From Streptomyces sp. Mut1 (GTDB lineage Bacteria > Actinomycetota > Actinomycetes > Streptomycetales > Streptomycetaceae), in assembly GCF_030719295.1 (NCBI RefSeq), contig NZ_CP120997.1:3476501-3540500 (forward strand): DNA of 64,000 bases. The letters run 5' to 3'. Made by a program: the position numbers and the translations under genes. A model generated the notes under the pieces. The model was not told where the DNA came from. It saw only the letters and a program-made list of their open reading frames with translations, and did not search any database. Positions 18,154 through 26,762 of the stretch are shown one piece after another. How positions within the stretch are numbered: position 1 is the stretch's first letter; each line of letters starts with the position of its first letter.

Positions 18154-19367
18154 GTACGTCACCCCTCGGAGACTACCGTGAGGCCGCAGCGACACTGAGT
18201 CCGTCCGCGGTATCTCAGTTCCTCGCCGCCCATCAGTGGGAACTCGAAGCACGTCAGGACCACGTGCGTGAAATTTGGCGCCTTCCCGGAACCAACGGCG
18301 CTATCGAGGGAAGAATCATGCTACCCCTCGCTAGGGGTTTCGATGATTTCTCTCAACGTTTCACGGATACCCTGCTGTCACTGGGACATATCCACTCTCT
18401 CGACGCAGTAACGCTATATGAACGCATCATCGCAACTCGTGCAGATCTTTTCTTCATTCGCCTCGACCAAGCAATGGTGGACGGAACTATTCCCTTCCAG
18501 CAGGCGGAGAAGGCGCTTCAAGCTCTGTACAAGATGATGCGGTCAGCAGCCACCACTGCGCATGACCCCTCGCGATCACATAGCGTTCGATCCCCCTCGG
18601 TCGTATCTAATTTCCTTGAAGATGACGTCCGGCTAGGACACACGAAGCGCGGCAGTTTCGTGTTCACCATCGTCGCGAGACTCGGAGACGCTCCCCCTAA
18701 ATCAGAGGGGCAGGGCCCCCAAGCCCCACCATTTCCTCGCAGGGTTATGGAGACGCTAGCCCGGGGGTTGGAGACAACTGAGCGCTTGACCCGAGAGTGG
18801 AGCGACGATGTCTTGACGTCACCGGGCCGCGCGGGCATCAGCGCTGGGCTGGTGGAGTCCCTCGAAGACCTGTCGCAACCCAGCCACTTGCGCCAACTCG
18901 ATCTGTCCTTTGAGTGGGCTGCCGCGGAGCCCAGGCCAGACGTGGGTCTAGCAACGATCACGCTCGACCGCGACGTGATGGTTGAACTACCCAGGGTGCG
19001 AGAGCGATTGGTGCGCCAAGAAGAGCCACCTCGACAGGAAACCTTGGTAGGGCTCGTAAAGGGTTTGAATCGAGACGATTCAGCCTCTGCGGACGATGAA
19101 GAAACAGCGGACGTGACCCTCGCTGCTGAGGTCAACGGAAAGTCCCGCCTTGTGCACGTGATGCTGTCGGGCGAGGATCACGAGTGGGCAATACAGGCGT
19201 ATCAGGAGAAGCTTCCTTTCACCGTCTCCGGGAGCCTCTCTTACGAGAGGCGGGCATGGCGCCTGGTGAGCGACATCGAAGTTGATGCGAGTTTCTTGCG
19301 GCACCACGCCGCACAACCCGCCCTGCCTGACGTGCGAACTGGCATCAGGGGTGAACTGGAGGGATAG
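18150..19367 (+). CDS. Unknown 405-aa protein coupled to the DUF4365 gene
   Basis: I do not recognise a domain. The protein is soluble and mixed alpha/beta, with no transmembrane helix or signal peptide, and an acidic stretch (NRDDSASADDEETADVTLAA) near residue 315 between an N-terminal helical half and a C-terminal beta-rich part (GSLSYERRAWRLVSDIEVDA). It overlaps the DUF4365 gene by 4 nt, so the two are almost certainly made together and may form a two-component system. GC content is visibly lower than in the host. It ends 29 bp before the att-core remnant at 19396. Confidence 0.6.
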   Translation: MSTSPLGDYREAAATLSPSAVSQFLAAHQWELEARQDHVREIWRLPGTNGAIEGRIMLPLARGFDDFSQRFTDTLLSLGHIHSLDAVTLYERIIATRADLFFIRLDQAMVDGTIPFQQAEKALQALYKMMRSAATTAHDPSRSHSVRSPSVVSNFLEDDVRLGHTKRGSFVFTIVARLGDAPPKSEGQGPQAPPFPRRVMETLARGLETTERLTREWSDDVLTSPGRAGISAGLVESLEDLSQPSHLRQLDLSFEWAAAEPRPDVGLATITLDRDVMVELPRVRERLVRQEEPPRQETLVGLVKGLNRDDSASADDEETADVTLAAEVNGKSRLVHVMLSGEDHEWAIQAYQEKLPFTVSGSLSYERRAWRLVSDIEVDASFLRHHAAQPALPDVRTGIRGELEG

Positions 19368-19395
19368 AGACCCCTATCTGCACTATATCGGGGTA

Positions 19396-19421
19396 AAATC
19401 CCGCCACCCCGGCAGCTGAAA
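19396..19421. repeat. Degenerate att-core remnant inside the element
   Basis: This 26-mer is the same as the 3' end of the attR core and its flank, aaatcccgccaccccg[a/g]cagctgaaa, with a single change (a to g). It lacks the anticodon-arm half of the core. It lies directly after the DUF4365 pair and most simply marks the old end of an earlier insertion at this tRNA. Confidence 0.6.
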
Positions 19422-19647
19422 TACGGTCATTGGCCCGATCTTGCACAGCGGGTCGGCCTTTGCCCGTAAGGCCCGTCAGCTGACCCGCTAGGACAGAGGC
19501 GTGATTCGCGAGGGTGGCACCCTCCACCCTGGTCGCGGACCTGCACGAGACAGTTTGAATCCACACCGATTTCGGGCTCCCGGACCATGGCCGGCGAAGC
19601 CGACCGTAGGCTTCCACCACAGGGACCAACCGGGGGAAGGTAAGCCC

Positions 19648-20143
19648 ATGCAGCCGCGCAGCGCTGGAGCCGAAGGAACAAAATTCCCCTACCAGCTCGG
19701 GACCATGTGCTACATCGAGGTACACAAGGACGGCTCCGTCACACACGGCCACGACGCTCAGACCTATCGGCGGGTACTAGCGGGTGATTCTCAGCTGTAC
19801 GCGGTGTGGCCCGGCGAATGGTCCAGCCACCTGTTCGTCATCGACGATCTCGACGAGTACGCCAAGGCACTCGGCATCGTTCACGACGAGGAGCGCACCG
19901 GCCTGGCGGAACACCAGCACGACGTCCGGTGGGAACTGTCGTCTCTGGGAGGACAAGCCCGATGGCACCTACATCTCGATCGAGGTATGGCTCGACTGCG
20001 GGTGCGCAGTCCGTGATCTGGACGTCTTCGCTCGACAGATGCGCGAGCAGCGGGGCTGGGACATCGCCACAACCCGGGGCTGGGGAAGCGGCGGTGGGAG
20101 CTACTCCGTGCGAGCAAGGAGAAGGAGCCTCGGAGATGGCTGA
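19648..20143 (+). pseudogene. Frameshifted hypothetical protein
   Basis: The first part (ATG at 19648 after ggggaaggtaagccc) reads FPYQLGTMCYIEVHKDGSVT, LYAVWPGEWSSHLFVIDDLD and HQHDVRWELS. The natural continuation (LWEDKPDGTYISIEVWLDCG and RGWGSGGGSYSVRARR) lies in another frame after about position 19940. I recall intact versions of this family in Streptomyces mobile elements, function unknown. A single indel near 19935-19945 explains the break; a sequencing error cannot be excluded. Confidence 0.6.
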
Positions 20144-20230
20144 AGCGCTTCCCCAGCCACTGCCACTGAGCAGTGAAAGGTTCTCCGCACGGCTTGCGCC
20201 GGGGCGAACACTGACGGTACGACCATCACC

Positions 20231-21916
20231 ATGCACCGTTGGACGCCCCTGAACGATCGCCAACTCTCGCTGCTCACTCGCATCAGGCATGGCAACGAGC
20301 CCGTCACTTCTGACAGCCCCGAGCTTGCTCGTACCGCCATAGTCCTCAAGGAACGGGGACTCGTCACCATGCCCAAGAAGGAGGGCAAGTGGCAGGCGGA
20401 GATCACCGGTGCGGGGTGCTTCTACTTGGAGCACGGACATCATCCGGAAAGACCGGAACGACCGGCCCGGAAGCCGCAGCCCGCCCCAGCTGCGGAGATA
20501 CAGGGGTCCGAACGCGCGCCGCAGAAAGTCGCTACTGACCTGAAGGCCGCCGCGACCCACGCTAGCCAGGCCCACCGAAAGGCGCCCCGACGGCCGTCGT
20601 CGAGGGAGGTTGGAACGGCCCTGATCACCCAAGTGCAGGAGGCCGGCCGCTTCCTCCGCATCACGAACCCGAGCGACGGGGAGCGGGCCCGCTACCGGCG
20701 AGCATTCGATGCTGCGCGGCAATGCGCCCCCGAGGGGTACCACCTCAAGCACACGGGGCGGGAGAGGGGTGATTTCGTTCTCGGGCTACTCAGGGTGACC
20801 GGCGAGGACGACACCGAGTGGAATCGGATTCGCCTGGCGCGCAGCCGAGTGATCACCGACGTTGAGGACGTGGTCGCCGCGGTCACCGCAGACCACAGTG
20901 CCTTTGAGATCTCCGAGGAAGTCCTCCCCCGGGTGATTGCGCTGCTCCGTCTCCTCGCCGAGCAGGCCATCGTTCGTCATGGCGAGATCGCGGTGTCCAA
21001 GAAGCGCCGGCAGGCGCGCCCCCTGCTGACGGTCCACGGCAGGACGTACGAGGTCAGCTTCCGCGAGCGGCAGAAGCAGGTCAGGTACGTGCCCAAGCAA
21101 CCGGGCCGGCGTACGTACGACTGGCAGCGGGTTGCTCCGGCGAACCGGTCCGAGCCGTCCGGCGAGCTGGAACTGCATCTCAGCCAGCAGTCGGGCTACG
21201 GATCCGGATGGAAGAAGGACTGGGCCGACACCGCCAAGAAGTCGCTGGAGGACCAGATCGGTTCGGTATTCCGCGCGCTCAAGGCACACGCCGAAGAGGA
21301 GGAACGGGCTCGGTTGGAACGCGAGGCTCAGCAGCGGCGGCTGCGGGAGGAGCGGGAAGCGGAGCAACTGCGACTGCGTGAGGAGCGGGAGCGGGAGGAG
21401 AGAGAGCGCCGCCTACAGGAAGCGGAGGAGATGCAGCGCAGGCAGCAGGAGTGGGAGGCCGCTGTCAGCGTCGCGACGATCAAGGCCGTGGACGCGGTGC
21501 GGGTCGAGCTCTTCAGTACGGCCTTGGAGCACTGGCGGACTGCGGGGGAGATCAGGGATTTCTGCTCAGCGCTGGACAAGGCCGCTGCCACGTCGAGCGA
21601 CGACCTCGACGCCGAAAGGCTGCGGGAGTGGTCGGCCTGGGGGAAGGCCGAGGCCGAGCGGCTCGACCCCACTGCGCGCGGCAGGGGACTTACCGGCCAC
21701 GGCTTCCATGCGCAGCCGACGGGCGACCAGATGCGGCCGTTCCTCGACGGCTGGCACCCGCAGCGTCCCGAGAAAGTGGAGTCGGTGGAGAAGCCTCAGG
21801 TGGAAGTCGCGTCACCCAAGCCGGAGCCGGACCGGCGGCACGACTTCAGCGACGAACGTCTGGATCAAGGCTGGAGATATGGACGCCCAGCTCGCGCTCA
21901 ATGGTGGAGGCGATGA
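20231..21916 (+). CDS. Hypothetical protein with winged-helix-like N-terminus and coiled coil
   Basis: A 561-aa protein. Residues 1-70 (LNDRQLSLLTRIRHGNEPVT, ARTAIVLKERGLVTMPKKEG) look like a winged-helix or antitoxin-like DNA-binding segment. A basic Pro/Ala linker is followed by a central globular part with PLLTVHGRTYEVSFRERQKQ. Residues about 350-400 are an Arg/Glu heptad-rich coiled coil (EEERARLEREAQQRRLREER). The final part ends abruptly in LDQGWRYGRPARAQWWRR and overlaps the convergent gene by 71 bp. Similar genes occur in Streptomyces elements; I cannot assign a function. Confidence 0.65.
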   Translation: MHRWTPLNDRQLSLLTRIRHGNEPVTSDSPELARTAIVLKERGLVTMPKKEGKWQAEITGAGCFYLEHGHHPERPERPARKPQPAPAAEIQGSERAPQKVATDLKAAATHASQAHRKAPRRPSSREVGTALITQVQEAGRFLRITNPSDGERARYRRAFDAARQCAPEGYHLKHTGRERGDFVLGLLRVTGEDDTEWNRIRLARSRVITDVEDVVAAVTADHSAFEISEEVLPRVIALLRLLAEQAIVRHGEIAVSKKRRQARPLLTVHGRTYEVSFRERQKQVRYVPKQPGRRTYDWQRVAPANRSEPSGELELHLSQQSGYGSGWKKDWADTAKKSLEDQIGSVFRALKAHAEEEERARLEREAQQRRLREEREAEQLRLREEREREERERRLQEAEEMQRRQQEWEAAVSVATIKAVDAVRVELFSTALEHWRTAGEIRDFCSALDKAAATSSDDLDAERLREWSAWGKAEAERLDPTARGRGLTGHGFHAQPTGDQMRPFLDGWHPQRPEKVESVEKPQVEVASPKPEPDRRHDFSDERLDQGWRYGRPARAQWWRR

Positions 21917-22691
21917 AGCCGTGTCCGCGGTCACGTAGGGTCGTCACCGCCCGCTCGACCAGTTTCCCGAGCCGGATGACCTCCGCCCGCAGGGCGACCA
22001 GTTCGTCATAGCGCTCAGACTTGTCCTCGCCGCACCAGGCCCGCACGGTCCTCAGGACGGTCGCTTCGGCGTCCAGCTTGCGGTCATCGCGACGGCTGTA
22101 GGAGGAGTACCAAGAACCCTGGGCGCGTTCCTGCTCAAGGCTCTGCTGTTGGCGGTCCACCTCCGGCAGGATCGTGTCGGCGAGACGTTCGGCCACATGG
22201 CGGGCGAGACGTTCAGTGACTGGCCAACCTGCAAGGCAGTGGCCGTCGCGGTTCTCGTGGACCGCAGGATCGTCCCGCAGTTTCGCGGGGTCCATGCCGA
22301 CGAGCGGTGCGGTCTCATCCAGTCGGCCCATGTCCAGGATGCCGGCGTCCTGGACGCCTCGCCGCAGGCGCAGTTTGCTCTTCGGTCTGACGAACCCGAG
22401 GATCAGCCGCGCGGCCTCGAACTCCGTGCTGCCCCTCACGTGTCGCGACGCCTCGGCCAACGCCAACTCCGCCGCGTCGTCCGCGTGGAACTCTTCGGCC
22501 TCCGCCCACGGAACCACGAGGCACGTGGGGTTGACCCATTCCTGTAGCCCGGCTGCGTCCCCTTCAAGGAACCGCACGTGGACCCCGCCCGTCCTGCCGG
22601 GGCCGCCGACACGAACAATCTCTACCTGGTGAACCGCGCTGCCCAGGTCCTTCGGCCTCACTCGATACGCCCAGTGCTCACCCATTTCCAT
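21846..22691 (-). CDS. Hypothetical protein, element-borne
   Basis: About 281 aa if started at MEMGEHWAYRVRPKDLG; a longer upstream frame has no good start. The N-terminal 50 residues resemble a small beta domain (VHQVEIVRVGGPGRTGGVHV, LEGDAAGLQEWVNPTCLVVP). The rest is helical and charged, ending HGFIASTIERELGVHISSL. There is no signal peptide or transmembrane helix. It lies beyond the integrase on the same strand, but a terminator hairpin at 22826-22855 separates the two, so it has its own promoter. Function unknown. Confidence 0.6.
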   Translation of the reverse strand: MEMGEHWAYRVRPKDLGSAVHQVEIVRVGGPGRTGGVHVRFLEGDAAGLQEWVNPTCLVVPWAEAEEFHADDAAELALAEASRHVRGSTEFEAARLILGFVRPKSKLRLRRGVQDAGILDMGRLDETAPLVGMDPAKLRDDPAVHENRDGHCLAGWPVTERLARHVAERLADTILPEVDRQQQSLEQERAQGSWYSSYSRRDDRKLDAEATVLRTVRAWCGEDKSERYDELVALRAEVIRLGKLVERAVTTLRDRGHGFIASTIERELGVHISSLDPDVRR

Positions 22692-22825
22692 GCGCCTATT
22701 GAGCCAGGTCTGCTGGCACCAGCGCCCGCCGATTCGCCAAAACCACCAGAAGGAATCGAGTGCCCAGATCCCGTCGGCATGATCGGGCTCGGTGGGCAGG
22801 CACAGGTGCTTCGAGCAAGGCGAAA

Positions 22826-22855
22826 GCGCCTGTGACCCGTGGGGGTCACAGGCGC
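22826..22855 (-). terminator. Terminator after the integrase gene
   Basis: A perfect 13-bp inverted repeat (gcgcctgtgaccc arms, 4-nt loop) lies 16 bp beyond the integrase stop codon. Confidence 0.75.
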
Positions 22856-22870
22856 CACTCACCGCTGGTG

Positions 22871-24394
22871 TTACACCAAGCCACGCGCCTGCCGGCGAAC
22901 GCGCAGAAGGTCATCGAGCACACGCACCGATGATGTAGGACACATGGCAAGCCGCGAATCGAGAGCCGTCTCCCACTGTTCGGTCAGGCCGTACATGAGG
23001 CGCTTGCGCATGCCTGGGGTGACATGGGCATAGCGCGCCGAGACAGAGCCGTCGATGTGTCCCATGCGCTGGTCCATGAGGACCTTCTCGGTGCCGAGGT
23101 CCTCCATCACGGTCCTATGGGCGTGGCGCAGTCCGTGAGGCGTGAGGCCCTTGGCGATCGGGAGCCAGCAGGCGTCAGCTCGTTGGCCGGCGCCCCGCCC
23201 TCGCGCGGGGACTCCTGGCCACGGCTCGCCGAGTAGCGGCACGGGTCGTGCCTCCTGCGGGGCCTTCTTCGGGTACCAGCCCGATACCGCCGGGGTGAAT
23301 AGCCACGTCGCGAAACCGTTCCTGCGCCAGTGGGCCGCAGGCTCCACCACCGCGCCGCCTCGTACGAACCCGAGGTCCGTGATGGCCTCCTCCACCCGCA
23401 TTCGCGTCGCCTCAGCGACGCGATCGGGGTGGTTGAGGACGTTGGACACCGTCCCCGTGGAGACTTCGGCACGGCGTGCGACGTCGACGAGTTTCGCACC
23501 GTGGTGGCCGCCCGTACGAGCCGTGCCCTGCCCGCGGAAGATGTAGGTCCTACCGTGGCAGGGGCAGGGCGTCGGCTTCGTGCGAGCGATGTGATTGGCG
23601 ACCAGGGCGGACAGCCAGTCCATCGAGTCGAGGGTGCGATAGCTGTCGTCCTTGGGCGGGCAGCGCACCATTTCGCCCGAGTCCAGTTCGTACAGCTGCC
23701 ATTCGACACGGACGGAGCCAGGCCGAGCGAACTCGGTCTCCAGGCCGACTATTTCACCCCAGCGCATGCCGGTGTATCCCTTGAGGACGACGCCGACGAA
23801 CTCGTCATCTCGGCCGGACAGCAGTGCTGCTCGTTCGGCGATCAACAGGATGCCGAGCGGATCGGTGACGACCTTCTCCGGGCCTCGGTCACGGGAGCGG
23901 CCCGCGCGCTTGCCCCGCCCACGCCGCCTCGTCGCCGGGTTCGACGTGATCAGTCCTTCGTCGATCGCGTCCTCGTAGATCAGGTGGAACGTCGAGCGCC
24001 AGGTCTTGACGCTGGAGGCCGCGTACAGAGCCCTTTCCTTCTTCTCCCACCGGTCGACGTCCGAGCGCAGGATGCCGGCGAGCGCATGGTCCCCGAAGTC
24101 GGGAAGCAGGTGCTCTTCGATGTGGCGCTTGTAGTTCTGCATCGTCGATGCGGCCAGGTCCTGGGCCTCGTACCAGCGGCTCGCGTACTCGCCGAACGTC
24201 TCCTGGCCGAGTGCCGGGTCACGCCAGTCGCCGCGCCGGTACTTGTTCTCGGCCTCGCTCGCGGCGCGCTGAGCCTCGCCCTTGGTGGCGAACTTGATCG
24301 CCTTGCCCTGCTCGTCGACGACCGTGAGGTGCTTCCCAGGTGCGGTCTTGTACCGGCCACGCCAGTAGTTCGCGCGCTTCTCCGCGAAACCCAC
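22871..24394 (-). CDS. int: Tyrosine-type site-specific integrase with internal LacI-type HTH
   Basis: About 507 aa from the GTG at 24394, which follows a GGGAGAGGAGG ribosome-binding site; a GTG at 24415 is an alternative. An N-terminal arm domain (residues 1-60) and a core-binding SAM-like domain (RWYEAQDLAASTMQNYKRHI) precede the catalytic domain. Catalytic residues are Arg211 (YTGMRWGEIV), the HGLRH box at 420-424, GH in QRMGHIDGS and Tyr455 (SARYAHVTP). Between the Arg and the His box a LacI-type helix-turn-helix is embedded (residues about 300-345). It should catalyse integration at tRNA-Pro. Confidence 0.9.
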   Translation of the reverse strand: MGFAEKRANYWRGRYKTAPGKHLTVVDEQGKAIKFATKGEAQRAASEAENKYRRGDWRDPALGQETFGEYASRWYEAQDLAASTMQNYKRHIEEHLLPDFGDHALAGILRSDVDRWEKKERALYAASSVKTWRSTFHLIYEDAIDEGLITSNPATRRRGRGKRAGRSRDRGPEKVVTDPLGILLIAERAALLSGRDDEFVGVVLKGYTGMRWGEIVGLETEFARPGSVRVEWQLYELDSGEMVRCPPKDDSYRTLDSMDWLSALVANHIARTKPTPCPCHGRTYIFRGQGTARTGGHHGAKLVDVARRAEVSTGTVSNVLNHPDRVAEATRMRVEEAITDLGFVRGGAVVEPAAHWRRNGFATWLFTPAVSGWYPKKAPQEARPVPLLGEPWPGVPARGRGAGQRADACWLPIAKGLTPHGLRHAHRTVMEDLGTEKVLMDQRMGHIDGSVSARYAHVTPGMRKRLMYGLTEQWETALDSRLAMCPTSSVRVLDDLLRVRRQARGLV

Positions 24395-24424
24395 GCTCCT
24401 CCTCTCCCTTGGCACGCGGTCGTG

Positions 24425-24775
24425 TCACGCGACGGTGCTGAACTGGCTCTGCCTGGCGCGGAGCGGAGGCCGCGCCCGCAGGCGGGTTGTGGGCGCGGCA
24501 CTCTGAGCCGCGTTCGCCTGCTGGGCGTCGGCCTTGGCGACGGTCCGAGCTGTGACGGGCTGGTGCGCTCGTGCGGGCCGTTCCTCGTGGAGGCGGATGA
24601 TCTCTGCGAGGTGTTCTGCGGTGAAGCGGTACGCGCGGCCGACCCGGGTGAAGGGGATCAGTCGCCGGCGGGCCCTGTCCTTGACCCACCAGGCAGAGCA
24701 GCCGAGAACAGCAGCGATGTCCTCGGGACGGTAGAGGCGGGGCGGCGCTACGCCGGTGCCTGACTGCTCAGCCAT
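24425..24775 (-). CDS. xis: Excisionase-type helix-turn-helix protein
   Basis: A 116-aa protein with a MerR/Xis-like winged helix: YRPEDIAAVLGCSAWWVKDR followed by RLIPFTRVGRAYRFTAEHL. The C-terminal 45 residues are Ala/Arg-rich and basic. It lies immediately upstream of int on the same strand, the usual place for the recombination directionality factor of Streptomyces integrative elements. It probably binds the arm sites near attL/attR to promote excision; that role is inferred. The ATG at 24775 starts the conserved part; longer frames upstream are noise. Confidence 0.8.
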   Translation of the reverse strand: MAEQSGTGVAPPRLYRPEDIAAVLGCSAWWVKDRARRRLIPFTRVGRAYRFTAEHLAEIIRLHEERPARAHQPVTARTVAKADAQQANAAQSAAPTTRLRARPPLRARQSQFSTVA

Positions 24776-24978
24776 GCGAGATCGCCTCCTTCGCGGTACG
24801 GAGGCGGAACGGCAACGGGGCAGGGGGAATGGCCTCTCGGCGCAAGGAGGTTCCTTCTCTGGCGCGGCCGTGCGGAGACGGGTACGCCGGTCTTGGTGTT
24901 TCAGGTACGGGCGAGGTGATGTGCGTAGCGGCTGCCGGGTGTTGGCCCACCCGGGGAGCGCTGTTGGGGCTCGTTCGG

Positions 24979-25215
24979 CTAACTCGTCTCGGCGAGCAGG
25001 GCGAGCGGGGAGAGGCCGAGAGCGGCTGCGATGGCGACGAGGTCGTCGCCATCGCAGCGGCGCTGTCTGCATTCGATGCGGGACAGCATCGTGATGGTCA
25101 TGGGCCGGCCGAGCGCGGTGACACGTTCGGCCAGCTGGCGCTGGGCGAATCCGCGCGCTGTGCGGGCACGGGTAATGGCGCGGGCGGTCAGCACGCCGGC
25201 CGGACCAATTCCCAA
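24979..25215 (-). CDS. Small XRE-family helix-turn-helix regulator
   Basis: A 78-aa protein containing RTARGFAQRQLAERVTALGR, PMTITMLSRIECRQRR and GDDLVAIAAALGLSPLALL, the five-helix Cro/C1-type fold. The start is unclear: TTG at 25215 or GTG at 25194, neither with a strong RBS. It lies upstream of xis-int on the same strand and is divergent from the replication/mobilisation genes. That is where an element's lysogeny-type repressor is expected; the GCCGGTT-TGGGT-AACCGGC palindrome at 25254-25272 could be its operator. Confidence 0.65.
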   Translation of the reverse strand: MGIGPAGVLTARAITRARTARGFAQRQLAERVTALGRPMTITMLSRIECRQRRCDGDDLVAIAAALGLSPLALLAETS

Positions 25216-25844
25216 AGGGGCTTTCAGGCATGGGTCAGTTGTAGCTCTGCATTGCCGGTTTGGGTAACCGGCGATGTGCTGCTATGTTTCGCATCTTTTT
25301 TGTCAGATCTGGTCCCCAGGCTCCTTGCGAGCGGCGCAACATAGACCGGAATTGGCGGATGACCAAATCACCTGCTGCCCTCATGCTGGTAGCACCTACG
25401 TGGTCTCGACGTGGGCATCTTGCATCGCGCGCTCACCAGCGCCGCCCACGGATTCGCTTGCCAACTGCCCGATTTATGCGCCTCCTTGGTCAACCGGCGA
25501 TTCGGGTCTACCGTTTTAAGGAAGCCGCGCACGACACGTTCGCCGAGAGCTGTTTGCTTTCCCGGCGGAATGCTGGACTTGTGCGGGGAAGATGTGGCTG
25601 TCTTGGCCATGCGCCCGGAAACCCCTGCGGTTCCGAGCACATGAAGAAGCCCCCGGCGGGCCAACGCCGGGGGCCAAGAAGTCCCTACCGATATCGCCCG
25701 TACCTGAACGATCAAGACGGTGGCGGTCATAACGCCACCGGGTGAGGAACTGTGCATGCCCCAACAAGCTACTGCCTTCGTGGCCGTAGTCGCATCCCCG
25801 TCGCCGAACTCGCCTGCTCGGCGCACGAAGGCGGGGCGATAGAC
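25216..25844. other. Regulatory region between XRE gene and replication genes
   Basis: These 629 bases hold no confident gene. There is a 7-bp inverted repeat GCCGGTT-N5-AACCGGC at 25254-25272, a further AACCGGCGAT at 25492-25501, and a small open frame (25411-25644) of doubtful reality that ends just before the hairpin at 25649-25674. Promoters for the rightward replication and mobilisation genes must lie here. Confidence 0.45.
25649..25674 (+). terminator. Hairpin terminator upstream of the replication gene
   Basis: A 10-bp perfect inverted repeat (gcccccggcg arms, 6-nt loop). It may end a short transcript from the 25.2-25.64 kb region or attenuate reading into the replication gene. Confidence 0.6.
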
Positions 25845-26762
25845 ATGGCGCGGATACGCACCATCAAGCCGGAAGCCTTCATCTCCGAGTCGCTGGCCGC
25901 GGTGAGCGTCCATGCCGAGCGGACCTTCTTCGGCCTGCTTACGCAGGCGGACGACCACGGCCGCTTCCGCGACCAGGCCGCTGTCATCGCCGGCGCCCTG
26001 TGGTCCCTGCGCCCCGAGCACGGCCCGCTGGAGGTCGAGGACGACCTCACGCAGCTCGACAGTGCGGGTCTGATCTGCCGGTACGAAGGCGACGACGGCA
26101 AGCGGTACCTGCACATCGTCACCTGGGCCCGTCACCAGAAGATCAACCGGCCCAGCGGCAGCCGCTGCCCGGCCTGCCCGCGCCACCAGGGCAGCCGGTC
26201 GGACGAGGCGGCCTCGCCTGTTCACGGAGCCCTCCATGAACAGGCCGTGAGCCCTCACGGTGGACGCCCTGATGCGTCACGCGGATGCAGCGAGCCCTCC
26301 GTGAACCGGAAAACCGCAGGTCAGAGCAATTTCAGTGAGCCCTCACCACAACGCTGGGAGACTGCGGTGAGGACTCAGGGTCCGGATCTAGGACCTAGGA
26401 TCCTGGATCTAGGATCACCTCCGGTGGGGAGCGCAAGCGCCCCCACGCCCCCTGCCGTCTCGGGTTCGGTCTCGGCCAAGGACCTGGTCGCCGAGCACGT
26501 CGCCGCATGCCAACACCGCCCGCCCAGCGACGTCCTCGGCCGCCTCGGCAAGGTGGTCAGCAAACTGCTCGGCGAGGGGTTGTCCCCCGACCACATCAGG
26601 GCCGGGATGGACCGCATGCGTACCAAGGGGCTGTCCGCTGGGCTGCTGCCGAGCCTGGTCGACGAGGCCATGAACGCTCCACGGGCAGCTGCCGCCCCGC
26701 ACCGAGCATGGACCAACCCGGCGCCCGCTGACGTCGAGGCGGCCTACGGGGGTCAGCTGTGA
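25845..26762 (+). CDS. Phage-type replication-initiator-like helix-turn-helix protein
   Basis: A 305-aa protein starting MARIRTIKPEAFISESLAAV. Residues 1-105 form the winged-helix-like domain common in actinophage replication genes (FFGLLTQADDHGRFRDQAAV, LTQLDSAGLICRYEGDDGKR, IVTWARHQKINRPSGS). A disordered central part contains the repeat-encoded GPDLGPRILDLGS. The C-terminal 80 residues (VLGRLGKVVSKLLGEGLSP) are helical. It overlaps the DnaC-like gene by 4 nt (GTGA). The pairing suggests an initiator plus helicase loader for element replication. The function is inferred, as there is no biochemical signature. Confidence 0.7.
   Translation: MARIRTIKPEAFISESLAAVSVHAERTFFGLLTQADDHGRFRDQAAVIAGALWSLRPEHGPLEVEDDLTQLDSAGLICRYEGDDGKRYLHIVTWARHQKINRPSGSRCPACPRHQGSRSDEAASPVHGALHEQAVSPHGGRPDASRGCSEPSVNRKTAGQSNFSEPSPQRWETAVRTQGPDLGPRILDLGSPPVGSASAPTPPAVSGSVSAKDLVAEHVAACQHRPPSDVLGRLGKVVSKLLGEGLSPDHIRAGMDRMRTKGLSAGLLPSLVDEAMNAPRAAAAPHRAWTNPAPADVEAAYGGQL
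26384..26414. repeat. Short direct and palindromic repeats inside the initiator-like gene
   Basis: GGATCTAGGA occurs at 26384 and 26405 (21-bp spacing, two helical turns), with palindromic CCTAGGATCC between them. The block is AT-richer than its surroundings and encodes GPDLGPRILDLGS. It could be part of a replication origin or merely repetitive linker coding. Confidence 0.4.
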
